64,000 nt of DNA, taken from NCBI RefSeq assembly GCF_000143415.4, contig NW_003314261.1, positions 3,278,880 through 3,342,879 of the forward strand, read 5' to 3'. Position numbers and translations under genes: made by a program. This document shows, in pieces, positions 10,417-22,058 of this stretch. Source of the stretch: Selaginella moellendorffii (taxonomy: Eukaryota; Streptophyta; Lycopodiopsida; Selaginellales; Selaginellaceae). A model generated the notes under the pieces. The model searched no databases. It worked only from the letters and a program-made list of their open reading frames with translations, and had not been told where the DNA came from. How positions within the stretch are numbered: position 1 is the first letter of the stretch; the number at the start of each line of letters is the position of its first letter.

Positions 10417-11420
10417 ATGCCCAACGGGATTTCGCTGATCGCTGCCAGTCCCGCCGGGGCTGCCACGGCGTCCACTTCCGCGCTGGCCTCCTCTGCGGAT
10501 CGCGCCAACTCGCGGCTACGGAAGCCATCGCCAGCCCAGGTACTGTCGGATGATTATGATTTCTGCGGTCCCACGGCGGAGGAAGTGGAGGCAGCGTCCA
10601 AGGAGCTCGGGAATGTGTTTGCTGGCACGTAAGGATTTCGCAAACTCTTTTTGCGCTTTGCCTTTTACCTTTTGGATAATCTCTTTCGAGCTTACGGACT
10701 TTTTCTTGGGTTGATCCAGGAATCCCCATGCTGCGAGCGCTCCAAAAGAAGTCGTGGTCAGCGAAATTGTCCTGAGAGACAACGCTAAAGGATCTTCCTC
10801 TTCCAAAGAGGTAGTTTTCAGTGCTGAGAGTGAAAGCCACGCAGAGCAGCAGCGATCAGGAGCTACGGTTGCGCAGTGCGTGGATTTATTTCAACGTAAT
10901 TCGGATGTACAGGTATCCACCTCTCGCTCATTCTTTCCACTTTCCCATGATTTAATCTTCTTTCTTTTGTGATCCAGGCAGCAGTGATGTCTCTGAGCCG
11001 GGACCCCGCGCTGTGGAACGCTTTCGTACGAAACGAGAGAGTCCAAGAGCTGTTACGGGGCAATAGGGAGCGTTTCCTAGCTTTCGCTGGTAAGATTTCC
11101 TCTCAGCTTTTGCACTGGGAAGAAGAACTAAGGTTTTCATCTTTGTATTACTTATAGGCGCGGGGCGATCGCTCGAGTTCCTCCATCACCACGAGCAACA
11201 GACTAATCCTTTCCTGGTCGCGTTCCACTGGCTCAGGAAGACGCTCTACGATTTGCTAGACTCCTTGGTGGACGTTGTCCACGAGGTGTTTGCATTCGCG
11301 GACAGGAAACTCTTTGGTGGTCGCGAGAGTGAGCCTTTGGACAGGAGTCTCAAAGCTTGCATGGTTCTCACGATTCTTCTTTTCTCGCTCGTACTCCTCA
11401 ACCGGCGGAAGGGATCATGA
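10417..11420 (+). CDS. Uncharacterised plant protein with C-terminal membrane anchor
   Basis: Exons 10417-10628, 10720-10912, 10978-11089 and 11158-11420 join in frame to 259 residues. The N-terminal half is Ala/Ser-rich and low complexity. A conserved-looking helical core follows (SRDPALWNAFVRNERVQEL, FLVAFHWLRKTLYDLLDSL). A single hydrophobic segment ends the protein (CMVLTILLFSLVLLNRRKG), typical of a tail-anchored protein with a short basic tail. I recognise no named domain. The upstream methyltransferase stop is only 79 bp away. Any role is unknown; a tail anchor would place it in the ER, mitochondrial outer or plastid outer membrane (inference). Confidence 0.75.
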
Positions 11421-14400
11421 CAAACAGGAACAAAGAAGAAGAAAGTGGAGATTTTCTCTGAAGTTGCATCTTGGTGGGCGTGATGAGATTCTGATATCCT
11501 GGTGTTCCAATCATATCTACAACTGGATTGGCTATGTGGATCGATTCTTCCACCCAGCGAAGTTTCTCTGGAAACAACTGGATGATCAATCAGAGCTATT
11601 GTCCTTCCCGTTGTGTTGTCCAAAAGAAACTCTATGGAATGGCGTGGAGAAAAAAAACTCCGGCTTGGATGGATCCTAACCGTCAAAACTTTAACCCTTT
11701 TTTTTCTCAGGAATTAATCACGCCAATGGCCATGCATGCATCATGGCCGACAATATCAGACGGCCATGATGATGTACCCGGCTGACGGTTGTGATCGAAT
11801 CGGATCCCCTGCGTATCGTCGGCGCACGTCGGCCTGTCGGGGCTGTAGCCGACATGTGCTGCCCGCGTCAATGATTGCGCTGCCCCCCTGCTACCTGCTG
11901 CCCGCCGTGGGATACGCCACGCTACGCTGTACGCCGCGGCGCCAAAATACTTTCCTTTGAGTTTAGAGAATGTGGCAATGGGAATGGAACTCGAGATTGT
12001 CTCCTCTTTTGTTTTTTTTTTTCTTGCTTTCATCACTGTTGGTCGTGTGAGCATTTTGAAAAGCACTGGACAGTCGCTATAGATTTTTTCTCGTTCACAC
12101 AGAGCACGATGCTTTTCCTCGATGACTTTGCCATCCCGCAAAACACTTTGATCTGACAGTAAGCAAAGACAAAGTGGTAGTGAGCACCACAAACACTTTC
12201 CCAAGCATCCCGGAAAGCCCCTCCCAGAGTCAATCAATCAATTGAGTTCTTATTAAACACCTTATACTTTCGTGTCACTCGATTCGAGTCAAAGAGCAGT
12301 GCCGAGCACCAAGCGCTTCCTCGCTGATTGATTGACAAATCTCTCGATCGATCACTTGGTGTTTATAAAACAAGCTTAGTTTGCTACACGTGGGACGCGG
12401 ATCGACCCCAATTTGCTATCATGGATCGCCGGATTCCACCGCGCAATAACAAGATTCCTTTTTTTCGCGCAAACAAAATGCAAAACAAGGTTGACCGCAA
12501 CGTCAACCTCATGCACGTGTGCGATAGCAGCGGATATTCCCGCCACCATGTTTTTAAACGCAAAATTCTCACGGGATATCCGCTCCTAGACGGGGGAGAA
12601 TGATTGGCGATGGCCCCATTCTTGACCCGGCCATAGCTAAAACACGTGGAATCGTTAAGTTTAGCAATGTGTTTGACTTTATCGGGAGGGTCCGCCGCCA
12701 GTTGGCCACCACCGCCACCTTTTCCCATCAATCAATTATAATGGAACAGTGGCTCAAGGGCGGTGGTGGTGGCGCTGTGGTGGTGATCTGGTGGTGGCGC
12801 TCTTGAAAGGACAAACGTATTCCTATTGTTATCGCTACTATTACCATGCCTTTTACGGTGTGGATAATTGTGGACAACGACAATGTAGAAATTATTGGAC
12901 GTCCCAACAAACCTCAATCAAGTCCGCCACGTCAGCAAGGATGGATGGACTTGATGATGCCTAAGGTAGTGGTGGTGATGGATCCATGCAGGGAAGGTAT
13001 TGTCCCTATCTTTTTTATCACTGCTTTTGCCTCACTCCCTTTGGCTCCAAGCAGCAAAAGATTTAGATAGAGGGCTTTGTAATTCCTTGATTTTCTCCTT
13101 CTTACTCGGCCAAGCATTGTCCAAGGTCCCCTATCATCATGAGTGAGATGCTGCAACAATCATTAAACTCATAGGTCAACTTCACTCCATGATATGTTTC
13201 TCTATTCCCTTCTATTCGCAAACACTTCAGATTTTCACACTTGTATATATATAGGTGAAGCCCAGAGAAGTTTCCAAGTTTGTTTTTTATTTTGCCCTGA
13301 CTCCAGGATCAAAAGGAGAGGGGGGAGATGTGAGACTAGTTTGCCCCACACACCAAAACTGTGGCTTGAAATGTGGAGAAGGTTAGGTGCTGGCAAGTGT
13401 GGCATCATATTTGTCACCTCACATAAAAGGTGACAAGGGGACCCTTCATAGTTCCTTTAGTGCACCAATCATCCTTACTTGAGAGAGGCCAAATGCATTG
13501 CAACTTGCCTGGTGGAAAATCCAGGAAATGTTTCATTTTTCTAATTTACAGAAGCATTATTTATTATAAACCCACCAACGAGCGAGAGCCATGGTTTTCT
13601 ACCAATCACGACTTTTGTGGAGTCCCTTGGACGTCATACTGGGTTCATGCTCATGCAAGCAAGGGGCAGTGCTTTTACTGGTAAGATTATCCTGTCCTAT
13701 GATAGATTATAAGCATGGAGTCTCTTTCCTAGGTTGGTTAGATTGATGAGAATTTCGCCAATTAATAGTGTGCCTAATTATCAATCTCCAGGGGATCTAA
13801 TCAACCAACCGACACTCAGGACTTTGATATATGAATTGAAAGATTAATACGAAGTTAACTCCTCACACGTCAAGAAAAAAAAAGAAAAACGTGGGGCCCA
13901 GCAAGAATTTGATCACTGATAAGATTTTAAAGGCTGGATTGGATTGATGCTCTCCGCGTTTAGCGATTGTTGTTGGATGTTGTTGTTGTTGATGGTGGTG
14001 GTGGTGTGATCTCAAAGGAACAATCTGGATGTAAGATAATTATATATCAAAATTCTTAACCAGTTTGGAAATATTCGACTCCACCATCATCACGAATAAT
14101 CACCAACATTTTCCTTCCTTTATTTTCTTTTTCTTTTGGGTCCGCACGTACACCGGACGCGCTCGTATGACGGTCCCCACACGCGCGACAAGACTTTTTA
14201 TGAATCCCGCCCGTCACGGCGACGTCCTGGTGACGGGCTAGCTATGGTGGTGGTGGTCATCACTACTCATCCATGTATGCCTATGTATATTAGCAAAGCC
14301 ACGGGGGAGAGAGAGGGTGAGAGAGAGAGAGAGAGAGAGGAGGGCTTTCATTCCTTTCTCTTATACGCAGCACGCTCTTCCCGCTCTTGATCAGTCCCTC

Positions 14401-14503
14401 TTCTAGACAGATTTTGGTGCTCGAATCTTTCATCTAGATTTGAGCGATCGCGTCGGGCGTGTCTTAGCCCCGATTTGATCCATAGCTTGGAGCGTGTGGA
14501 GCA
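11421..14503. other. 3 kb intergenic region upstream of the HD-Zip gene
   Basis: No supported gene on either strand. It contains the 3' region of the tail-anchored gene, short palindromes (for example GGTGGTGG-rich stretches near 12758 facing CCACCACCGCC near 12703) and simple-sequence tracts. Only short spurious reading frames occur. Its size, unusual for this compact gene set, and its position suggest a large regulatory region for the transcription factor gene downstream. Confidence 0.5.
14306..14340 (+). repeat. (GA)n microsatellite in HD-Zip promoter/leader
   Basis: A nearly pure GA/AG dinucleotide run about 165-200 bp upstream of the HD-Zip ATG. In plants such GAGA tracts near start sites are binding targets of BBR/BPC factors; a role here is inferred only. 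Confidence 0.7.
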
Positions 14504-15771
14504 ATGAAGCCGGATCATCCAAGCTTGGGATTGAGCATAGATCTGAGCATAAGCGTCCAATCACAGCAGCAGCAAAATGGCTACTTCCCCATGAGGTCAG
14601 CGCCCGATGTGGAGGACGCGGAGGGGGAGCGGCGAGGATCCACCATGGATCTCCTCCCCCGCCCCGTGGCCAACAAGCAAAACGCCGGCCTCTTGTGGCA
14701 ATCCCTCTTCACCAAGTCGAGAAGCGACTCCATCGATTCAAATGGTATACTCATCTTGGGTCTCTAGATGGCTCTCTTGCTCTTACAAGTTCTTGACTTT
14801 CCTGGTCTTTGTGATTGATGGCTTTGAACAAACTCTTCGATCATGATACCAAGTTTCTTTGGAACTGTGCTTGCAGGGACAGAGGCTCCTCTTAATTGCA
14901 AAGGCCTGGACATGAACCGGGTGCCTTGCTCGGGCGAGAACGAGGATCAAGGTGGTGGTGGTGGTGGTGTGTCTACGTCGTTTCAACTCATGGCGGCCGC
15001 GGAGCCGGCCTCGTCGTCGGCGGCGGCGAGGGTGGCGAACCATCAGCAAACCAAGCGGGAGAGGGAGGCGGACGAGGCGGAGCAAATGACTTCTTCCCGC
15101 GCCGCCAGCGACGAGGAGGAAGGGGGAACCCGCAAGAAGTTGAGGCTGTCCAAGGAGCAATCAGCGCTGCTCGAGGATAGCTTCCGCGAGCACAGCACTC
15201 TCAATCCGGTAAGAGTCTGCATCTTTTCGATCGGGATCACGAAAACTGATGATATCTCTTGTTTTGCTTCCAGAAACAAAAGAACGCACTGGCGAAGCAG
15301 CTCAACCTCCGGCCCAGACAAGTGGAAGTTTGGTTCCAAAACCGGAGAGCAAGGTAGGCTTTTGGTTTCTTCTTGATCGCTAGATCTTCGTCTTACATTC
15401 GTTTTCACTCGGACAGGACCAAGCTCAAGCAGACCGAGGTGGATTGCGAGCTTCTCAAGAAGTACTGCGAGGGGCTGAGCGAGGAGAACCGGAGGCTTCA
15501 GAAGGAGCTCCAGGAGCTTCGAGCCCTCAAAATCTCTCCACCTTGTGTCATCACTCACGACTTTTACATGCCTCTCCCCGCCACCACGCTCACCATGTGT
15601 CCCTCCTGCGAGAGACTGGCGTCGTCCATGGACAACGGCAACAACACCGGCAATACCACAACCAAGGTTCCAAGCAAGCCATTGTCAACGAACTTCCAAA
15701 GCACAGCAGCCACCACCATGGCCAGATTTGCACAGTCCAGGCCTACACCTTCTCTCTTGCAACCCGTGTGA
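14504..15771 (+). CDS. HD-Zip class II transcription factor
   Basis: Four exons (14504-14744, 14877-15208, 15274-15353, 15417-15771) encode 335 residues. The homeodomain begins near [17 protein letters not shown] and contains [20 protein letters not shown] in helix 3. A leucine zipper follows directly ([20 protein letters not shown]). CPSCERLA near the C-terminus is the CPSCE redox motif that defines class II. The N-terminus carries [10 protein letters not shown], an LxLxL-like EAR repression motif. Intron positions inside the homeodomain region are GT-AG and in frame. Class II factors bind pseudopalindromic CAATNATTG sites as dimers and act mainly as repressors in shade, auxin and polarity responses. 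A poly-Gly run is encoded at about 14953-14970. Confidence 0.95.
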
Positions 15772-17616
15772 AACTTCTGACACAACTTTTGGTGTTCAAG
15801 AAAAAGGAGAGTCTAGAGCTAGAGTCTACAGCCTCAAGCTTGTGTCTATGTTAGTGTACAGGGATCCAGGAAGAGAGAATTTTTAGAGGAAGAAGGTGCC
15901 AGGGAAGATCATATCAATGGTCATCTTGGCTGGTTGGAGGAGATGAACAGTGAAGAGCAAGCCCTTTGGCTTTTCTGTACATTTTTCTTGGCATGAGTCT
16001 CCACCTGGGATATTGTGTTATAGTTGCAATTTTGACTAGGCATGGCAACTTCTGCAACTGCAAATGCTAATCTGGAGTGGGAGTGTGAATGAGCTAAAAG
16101 GAAAAACAGTTGTGAAGCCCTGCATACACACACACCCCATGCTGGAAGTGTCCTTCGGTTCTTTTTTTTCTGAGTCTTCATTGTATACAGGTGAGATATG
16201 TTGTGTGTGTAGACAAACAAGGCCAGCAACCATAATGGCTCATGTCTTGCAAGCAAGATTAGAGCAAAGCAAAGCAAGCAGACAGCAGGATCTCAATCAA
16301 CCCTTTTCTTTTTTAATTTCTCCAATTTTTTTCTATTCTTGAAAGAATGTATGGGTGCCATTATTGATTGAGTATTTTTGTGTTCAGAGCTACTTGCTGC
16401 TGTTGCTGTTGTTCCTGTTTTGTGCATCCTTTCTTTTTGTGGACATGGTTTTTAAACAAGGAGTGATTGGAATAGAAGTGAGTGAGATGTTGAAAGTGAT
16501 GGCGGCAAGGGGAGCCCTTCCAGCCACACAAGCTGGACTGAGAAAGAGGCAAGAGGCAAGGTCACTGTTCCACCTCTCAAGAGGTGGATCTTCACTGGAG
16601 CATTGCATGATTACATAAAACTATGTATTCTAAAGAACCGTATGTATACTTTTAAAACATCAAAACCAACTAGCCAGCCACCTTCTGAATTCTGAAATCT
16701 GCTTTTTGCATTCTGCACCTGCACCTGCTGTCTGAAGCAATCTCTCCTCCCCCTGACACATGCACTAGATTGCCCTCATAATTGGCAAAGCATGCATCAT
16801 GGAGGTGTGGCTACTAGTGTCCTTGCCTGGCCACAGTGCTCACTGGTCACCAGCACCAACAGCAAACATGCATTATTGCACTGCTGCTACCCTTGCTACA
16901 GTAGTGATGGGCTCCTCTGGGCGAGTGAGCAGCGTCCGCATCAAAACAGTGCTGCTCGCTTGCTTTTTGCCTGTGGGATTGGCTGCTGGAATTCCTGGGG
17001 GAATCTCCCTCACCTTTTTTCCTCTTTCAGCTTGGCTTGACTGGTTGGCTGCTCTTAAATCACTCCAGCACAGCCAGTAGTAGCAGCCCCAGCCTTTGAT
17101 TGCAATCTGGACTGAATTGGCAAGTGTGCAGGGCGGTGCCAATGTAACCACCGGGATGAGATGTTCTTCTTCTTTCCCCTTGGGCCTGAAAGAGATGTGA
17201 TGAGATGAAAGGCCTACCAAAATGACAAAAGGATCACTTACTTGGACCCGACGCTCCATCAGCCGGGCCTTGTACCGCAGGGAGTTAAGTGTGAGCATCG
17301 TACTGCTCCCCTCCAGCCGCCCCCCTCAGTTACACACGGTGCCTCGTGCAGATTGGATATGATTTCTCGTGGGGCCTCAGCTTTTGGACGGCTCCTCCCT
17401 GCACAGATACGACGTGCATGCACCTCCGCTCGCTCGTTAGCAACACCCAGGGCCCAGTGTGTTCCCGCTTCGCGTTCGTCAACTGGCTCGAAAAAAGATC
17501 TCTCACAAATCATGGCTGCTATTGCGGGACAATGTACGACTGCCAATGGGTAAGCTCGAACCACTGCACTGAGTGCTCGCTTTGAAAGAACTAGATGCGA
17601 AGTGTTACCTCGTGTT
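15772..17616. other. Intergenic: 3' flank of HD-Zip and 3' flank of APUM24-like gene
   Basis: The two genes converge here. The first several hundred bases are probably HD-Zip 3' UTR. I see only short, poorly conserved frames and no RNA gene. A low-complexity CTGCTGTTGCTGTTG run lies at about 16396-16411. Confidence 0.5.
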
Positions 17617-20602
17617 TTACTTTTTAGCTGCGTCCGCCGAGGTTGCTTTAGCCTTCCGGCCCTCCAGTACTCCACTATCGACGAGCGAGTTAATTTCGGA
17701 TTTTGCAACTCGCCGCACGGCTGGATCTTCGCTGTCTCTAAAGGCCGCTACCACTTTTGCACTGCCAGAGAGAATCAAACAGCGTCGATCAGGTCAAACT
17801 CAAAATTCAAAATCGATTCCAACCAAAAGGTCCAATCCAAATACCTGTGACCTCGCGCCCATGTTGTGCACCTCCCTTGCAGTGCGAGGCTCCACAGCAT
17901 TTGCGCAAAAGACTCCGAGCTCCCATCCAACTTATGACAGCTGCTATCCAGAACCAGCCTCCGGATCGTGCGGCTAGCATGGTAGTGCTCCAGCACGTGT
18001 TCCTCTTCTGTTTTCTTGTCTTTTGGTAATGCAGCTAGGTCCGCTATTGCTTTATGCACTGATGATATTCCTTCCGGCGTAGCTTTCAACATTATTCCGT
18101 CAACGCCACCGCGTGCTACCTGCACCAAGCGCATATACTCAAAAGAAATCGATGACTTCAAAAGCTTACCTCGTAGATGACGTCCTTCCCGAGAGGCGAT
18201 CGTAACAGCTCCCCTGCGTTGGTCGCACATGCTTCCACTAGCTTCTACACAAGCCGAAAGCCAAGAGCAAACTGAGATACAGTGCATGCCCTCAGCTCTA
18301 AAAGAGAAAGTACCTGCGCAAATCCACTTTTCGAAAGCAGCTCGGTTCTTCGTAAGAATGGATCCTTTTTGCTAATGCGCGCACTCTCCGTATTGTCGTC
18401 ACCATCGTTTACGTCCCCGCATTCATCATCTCCTTTTTCGCTAGTATCGACTGTCGTTTTCGAACTTGAAACTGCACATGCAACCACCTCATCATACAAC
18501 GCCATCAAAATGAGTTAAGTGGACTTACTAAACTCGACTGGAGACTTGAGTGTCTTCAGCAGCTCCGCAGGAAAATATCTCGGTATATTTGGTGCGAGAA
18601 GATGTAGAATTAATCGCTGGCCATACTTTTGCGAACGACAAATATCCCACAAGAAATTTTAAGATGAAGCCTACCTTGTTCACACTTAACTCCCTGATTT
18701 CTGTTGCCAATTCTGACATGATAACCTGCACCCACAGAAATTCAAGGTGTGAAAAAACTTCACAACTTGCATACTTGCCTTGGTCACAAGTTCAGTATCG
18801 TCAACAACGTCAATTACACTCAGAAGGACCTGCCGATGGAGCCTGTCAAGGACGTACGGCGGATAATAACGAGAAAAACTTACAGCATAACCATGATCGT
18901 CGCGAGCAACCTTTAAGACTTGACCCTTCAACGCTTTAATAATCTTCTTCCTTTGCTGTGCACGTGATTTACCAGTCAACAGATTATACAAAGAAAAAGG
19001 AACCAAGCTACACGTACTTTTGCAGATCCATGGCGCACACACAGAACACCAAGTTTCGCACCATCTGCTGTGTGGAGCATACGCACGAGAAGAGGTCCCG
19101 AAAGTTGGTCAACAATATTACTAACCATACTCTGAACAAAATCGTCATAAGCATGAACAAAAAAGAAGAAAGTTGTTACCATTGGAGCTATACTCAAATA
19201 TTCGACAAGTACTCGGTGAATAATTGAGTGGTCGACTATTCCTTTCTCTAGTATCGGTTGAATACTTAGTGTCATGTGTTCCAGAACTGTTTTACGTTTG
19301 GCAGCCGGTTCATCGGAAAGCATCTCCTTGATCCTGCATATTGAAAGTTTATAGTTCCACACTATGAAAATAGTTCTCTTACCTTCCTTTTGTAATGTTT
19401 CTAAACAAGCGGAACTCGGGAGAAAAAAATTCCGATACAAGCTCTTGTTTTTGAGAACCACTGGCAGCGTGATAGGCATGCTCGACAACTACAAAGTCCC
19501 ACTCTATTATTTCATAGAGTATGTTCCTGAAGCACGTACCAGCTGAGCCAGTCGGATGCCTAAGAAGACGCACAACATTCCCATGCAGAATTGAAAGAAG
19601 TTGTTGAAGCTGATCCTTTTTAGCTGCAAATCGACATAGTTGGAAGAAAACACCGTTGATGAAAGTACTCACCATTGTCAATCATCCTCAGTGCAAGGTG
19701 ACAAGCGTAAGTGTTCAAACACAAATCTAGGAAGCTGGGCCTGAGCTCTTGGAAAACCTCGTTTTTTTCTGCCTCTTGAGAATGTTTGACACAAGACTGC
19801 AAAACGCAATCACACAATCACCAGGTACAGAAAATTTTCAAACAATCTACTCACTTGCAAAACACGTGAGCAACTATGAGACATGGCCATTTGCACCATT
19901 TTCCCTTTCATCTTCGCCAATGTTTCTGAAACAATCCTGACAAAACAGAGATAATTTTTTCAGCACACTCCAAGCTACCTCGAAACTTTATTATACCTTG
20001 ATCGATCTTCGGCCTTTATGTTTCTCTGCCTCATTTTCTCCCATAGAGAGACAACGTCCTGAATGCACGCCCAACATTTAATTCGTTTCGCATTGTTTAC
20101 TACAATGGATCACCTTTTCAATGTCGAAATTTGGTTTTCGCTTCCTTTTCCGGGACTCCAGAAGCTCCTATCAAGATAAGATAAATACATTGAAACATGT
20201 ATAGAAGGAAGAAAACCTTCTTAGCTTTGCGATCCACAGGTTTCTTCTTGTCGAATTTCTTGTGAATGTCCGAAGGCTTTGCAGCGTCTTCGTTTACCCC
20301 CTCGTCTTTCTTAAACGATAGTTTTCGCTTCTTTCTGGAAAAAAGAACTCTTCTAATGAAACAGAACGAAGTTAGCAGCGTACTCACTCTTGCGGTGTTC
20401 GTGATTGATCCCCTCCACCGCTACGCTTCTTCTGAAAATGCCCTGATTTTGCAATCGCGACCTTGCTGCCCTTGTTCTTCTCGCCAAATCCCTTGCTCTT
20501 CCCTGAATCGCCGCGCTTCTTCTTGCCAGCCGCATTTCTCGGCTTCAATGCCGCAGAAGAAGAAGAAGCGCCATCCTTCTTCTTGTGCGCTGGCTTCGCC
20601 AT
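17617..20602 (-). CDS. APUM24: Pumilio/Puf6-type ribosome-biogenesis protein (APUM24-like, CPL domain)
   Basis: I could join 18 exons on the minus strand in frame: 20602-20388, 20334-20217, 20167-20114, 20058-19997, 19936-19855, 19796-19673, 19623-19540, 19488-19383, 19333-19180, 19131-19018, 18955-18884, 18829-18779, 18725-18675, 18625-18529, 18471-18314, 18244-18170, 18119-17845, 17761-17617 (about 678 residues). The N-terminus is Lys-rich and nucleolar-like. A PUF-like array follows (VSLWEKMRQRNI, HSCSRVLQSCVKH, QLSGPLLVRMLHTADG). The C-terminal CPL domain includes KKDPFLRRTELLSKSGFAQ and EEEHVLEHYHASRTIRRLV. Puf6/APUM24 acts in rRNA processing and 60S assembly in the nucleolus. One intron (18726-18778) has a GC-AG border. 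A telo-box lies in its promoter. Confidence 0.93.
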
Positions 20603-20625
20603 GGCGGCAATCTAAACCTCGCTAG

Positions 20626-20640
20626 AACCCTAACCCTAAC
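20626..20640 (+). promoter_or_regulatory. Telo-box (AACCCTAACCCTAAC) between divergent starts
   Basis: Two tandem plant telomere-type repeats sit 24 bp upstream of the APUM24-like ATG and 36 bp upstream of the VCCN1-like ATG. Telo-boxes are common in promoters of plant ribosomal protein and ribosome-biogenesis genes, which fits the APUM24-like gene. Confidence 0.6.
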
Positions 20641-20675
20641 TTTCTGTTGGGGGCAGTTTGGATGTATGAAGAAGA

Positions 20676-21841
20676 ATGCTTGGCAGATCGCTCTGTGTGC
20701 TCTGGCGTCGCCTCCAATCCTCCCTCTTTCTTCATGAATCAGGGACGGAATCTCTTCGTTCGGGCCTCCAAAGCCGATCAAGAGAAGGCAGTTCCGTCAG
20801 CCGGGAGGACTGGATCCGGCACAGGAGCAGCCGCCGTGACATCCGCCACATCCTCGCGATCGCCTCGTCGCGAGTAATCCGGTCCCTAGGGCCAGCGATC
20901 CTCGGCAATCTCGGCCTACAACCAGGCGATGATCTCCGAAATATTTTCCTATTCCTCGATCCACATCTCGCCGATTCCATTCCAGCTCACGGCGCCCGCG
21001 CTGGCGCTGCTCCTCGTCTTCCGCACGAATTCTTCGGGCAGGAAAGTGTTTGGATCGAACGTGAACAGGTGTGTGCTTCATCATTGATCGCGGCGATCGG
21101 GCCAGGCGAACAGCGCTGCTATTGTAAGAGGGCTTTGGGGTCAACGTTTGGTCAACGTAATGGTCAATGGTGGTCAATGCCACGTTTCTATTTTGCTTGA
21201 AGGCCCACATCGACACTGACAAGGCTCTCCAGGAGGAGCTCAAGGGCGTGCTCGATCGGGAAGATCCAGCGCTTGTTTTAGCTGCGACGCATCGACCAAT
21301 TCTTGTGCTGCTGAGGATCGCCGAGACGATTGGAGCGTGCCAGGGGATGAGCGCTCACAACAAGGCGATCATGGTAAGCAAGTTCTTTCTTTTTTATGAT
21401 CAATGGCTTCATACTCCCTGGTTGCAGGATCTCAATACCACGCAGCTCCACGACAATCTTGGCGCCTGCGAACGCATTCTACGAACTCCAATTCCGCCAT
21501 CTTACTCGCACCTCACTTCCAGGATGCTCATCATTTGGCACCTCACGCTGGCGCTGGCGCTGTGGGATTTCTGCCACTGGCTCACCATTCCGGCCACGGG
21601 ATTTAGCGCCACTGCACTCTTTTGCATCGACGAGGTATGGATTTCTACGCTCTTAACGGTAGGAGTGATAATCGAAGAGCCTTTCTCAATCCTTCCTCTG
21701 GGAAGCATTTGCGAGCTGGTCCAGAAAAATGTGGCTGAAATGATTGAAGCTCACGAAGGTATACTGTGGTTCTTGATTTATTCTTCGTGATGACCTTTCT
21801 AAGTGCAGAGTGTGATGCCCGGAACGGGCATAGTGCGTAGT
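20676..21841 (+). pseudogene. VCCN1/bestrophin-like thylakoid chloride channel, probably decayed
   Basis: The family is clear from REDWIRHRSSRRDIRHIL, PIPFQLTAPALALLLVFRT, SYSHLTSRMLIIWHLTLALALWD, CHWLTIPATGFSA and VIIEEPFSILPL, which match plant VCCN1 (thylakoid voltage-dependent chloride channel that tunes the proton motive force). Several breaks are visible. The frame shifts by +1 near 20,910. About six residues are missing after LLLVFRT (near 21,030). The segment 21,070-21,165, which should encode the following helix, is degraded and has stops and GGTCAACG repeats. An eight-residue in-frame insertion lies at about 21,634-21,657. Introns at 21,373 and 21,760 remain good. Sequencing error could explain the shift but not all lesions. 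If expressed, the protein would be truncated. Confidence 0.6.
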
Positions 21842-22058
21842 CGAAGTTTTCAGCCTGACATACATAGGTACGCTTTTTTATTTTTCTTCCTTCGCCAAGG
21901 GACGCGTCGTTTCAGCTGGCATGATGTGCCTTTTCAACCTCATCTAGAAGGCTGGCAGACTTGACAGAAGAAGGAAGAACAAGAACTTTCATGGAAGATT
22001 TGTGGAAGCGTTAACACTTTATATTTCCGTCTCCGCACTGCAGAAGCAGTACTTCTCG

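Noticed and set aside
12700-12780. Facing CCACCACCGCC and GGCGGTGGTGG segments as a possible hairpin RNA or terminator
   Set aside because: Short, low-complexity and common in GC-rich repeats; no supporting structure around it.
14783-15160. 125-codon antisense frame in the HD-Zip gene
   Set aside because: Arg/Leu-rich shadow of the GC-rich coding exon.
19527-19539. A 13-nt GT-AG segment in the APUM24-like gene
   Set aside because: Far too short to be spliced; the 51-nt choice fits the homologous protein.
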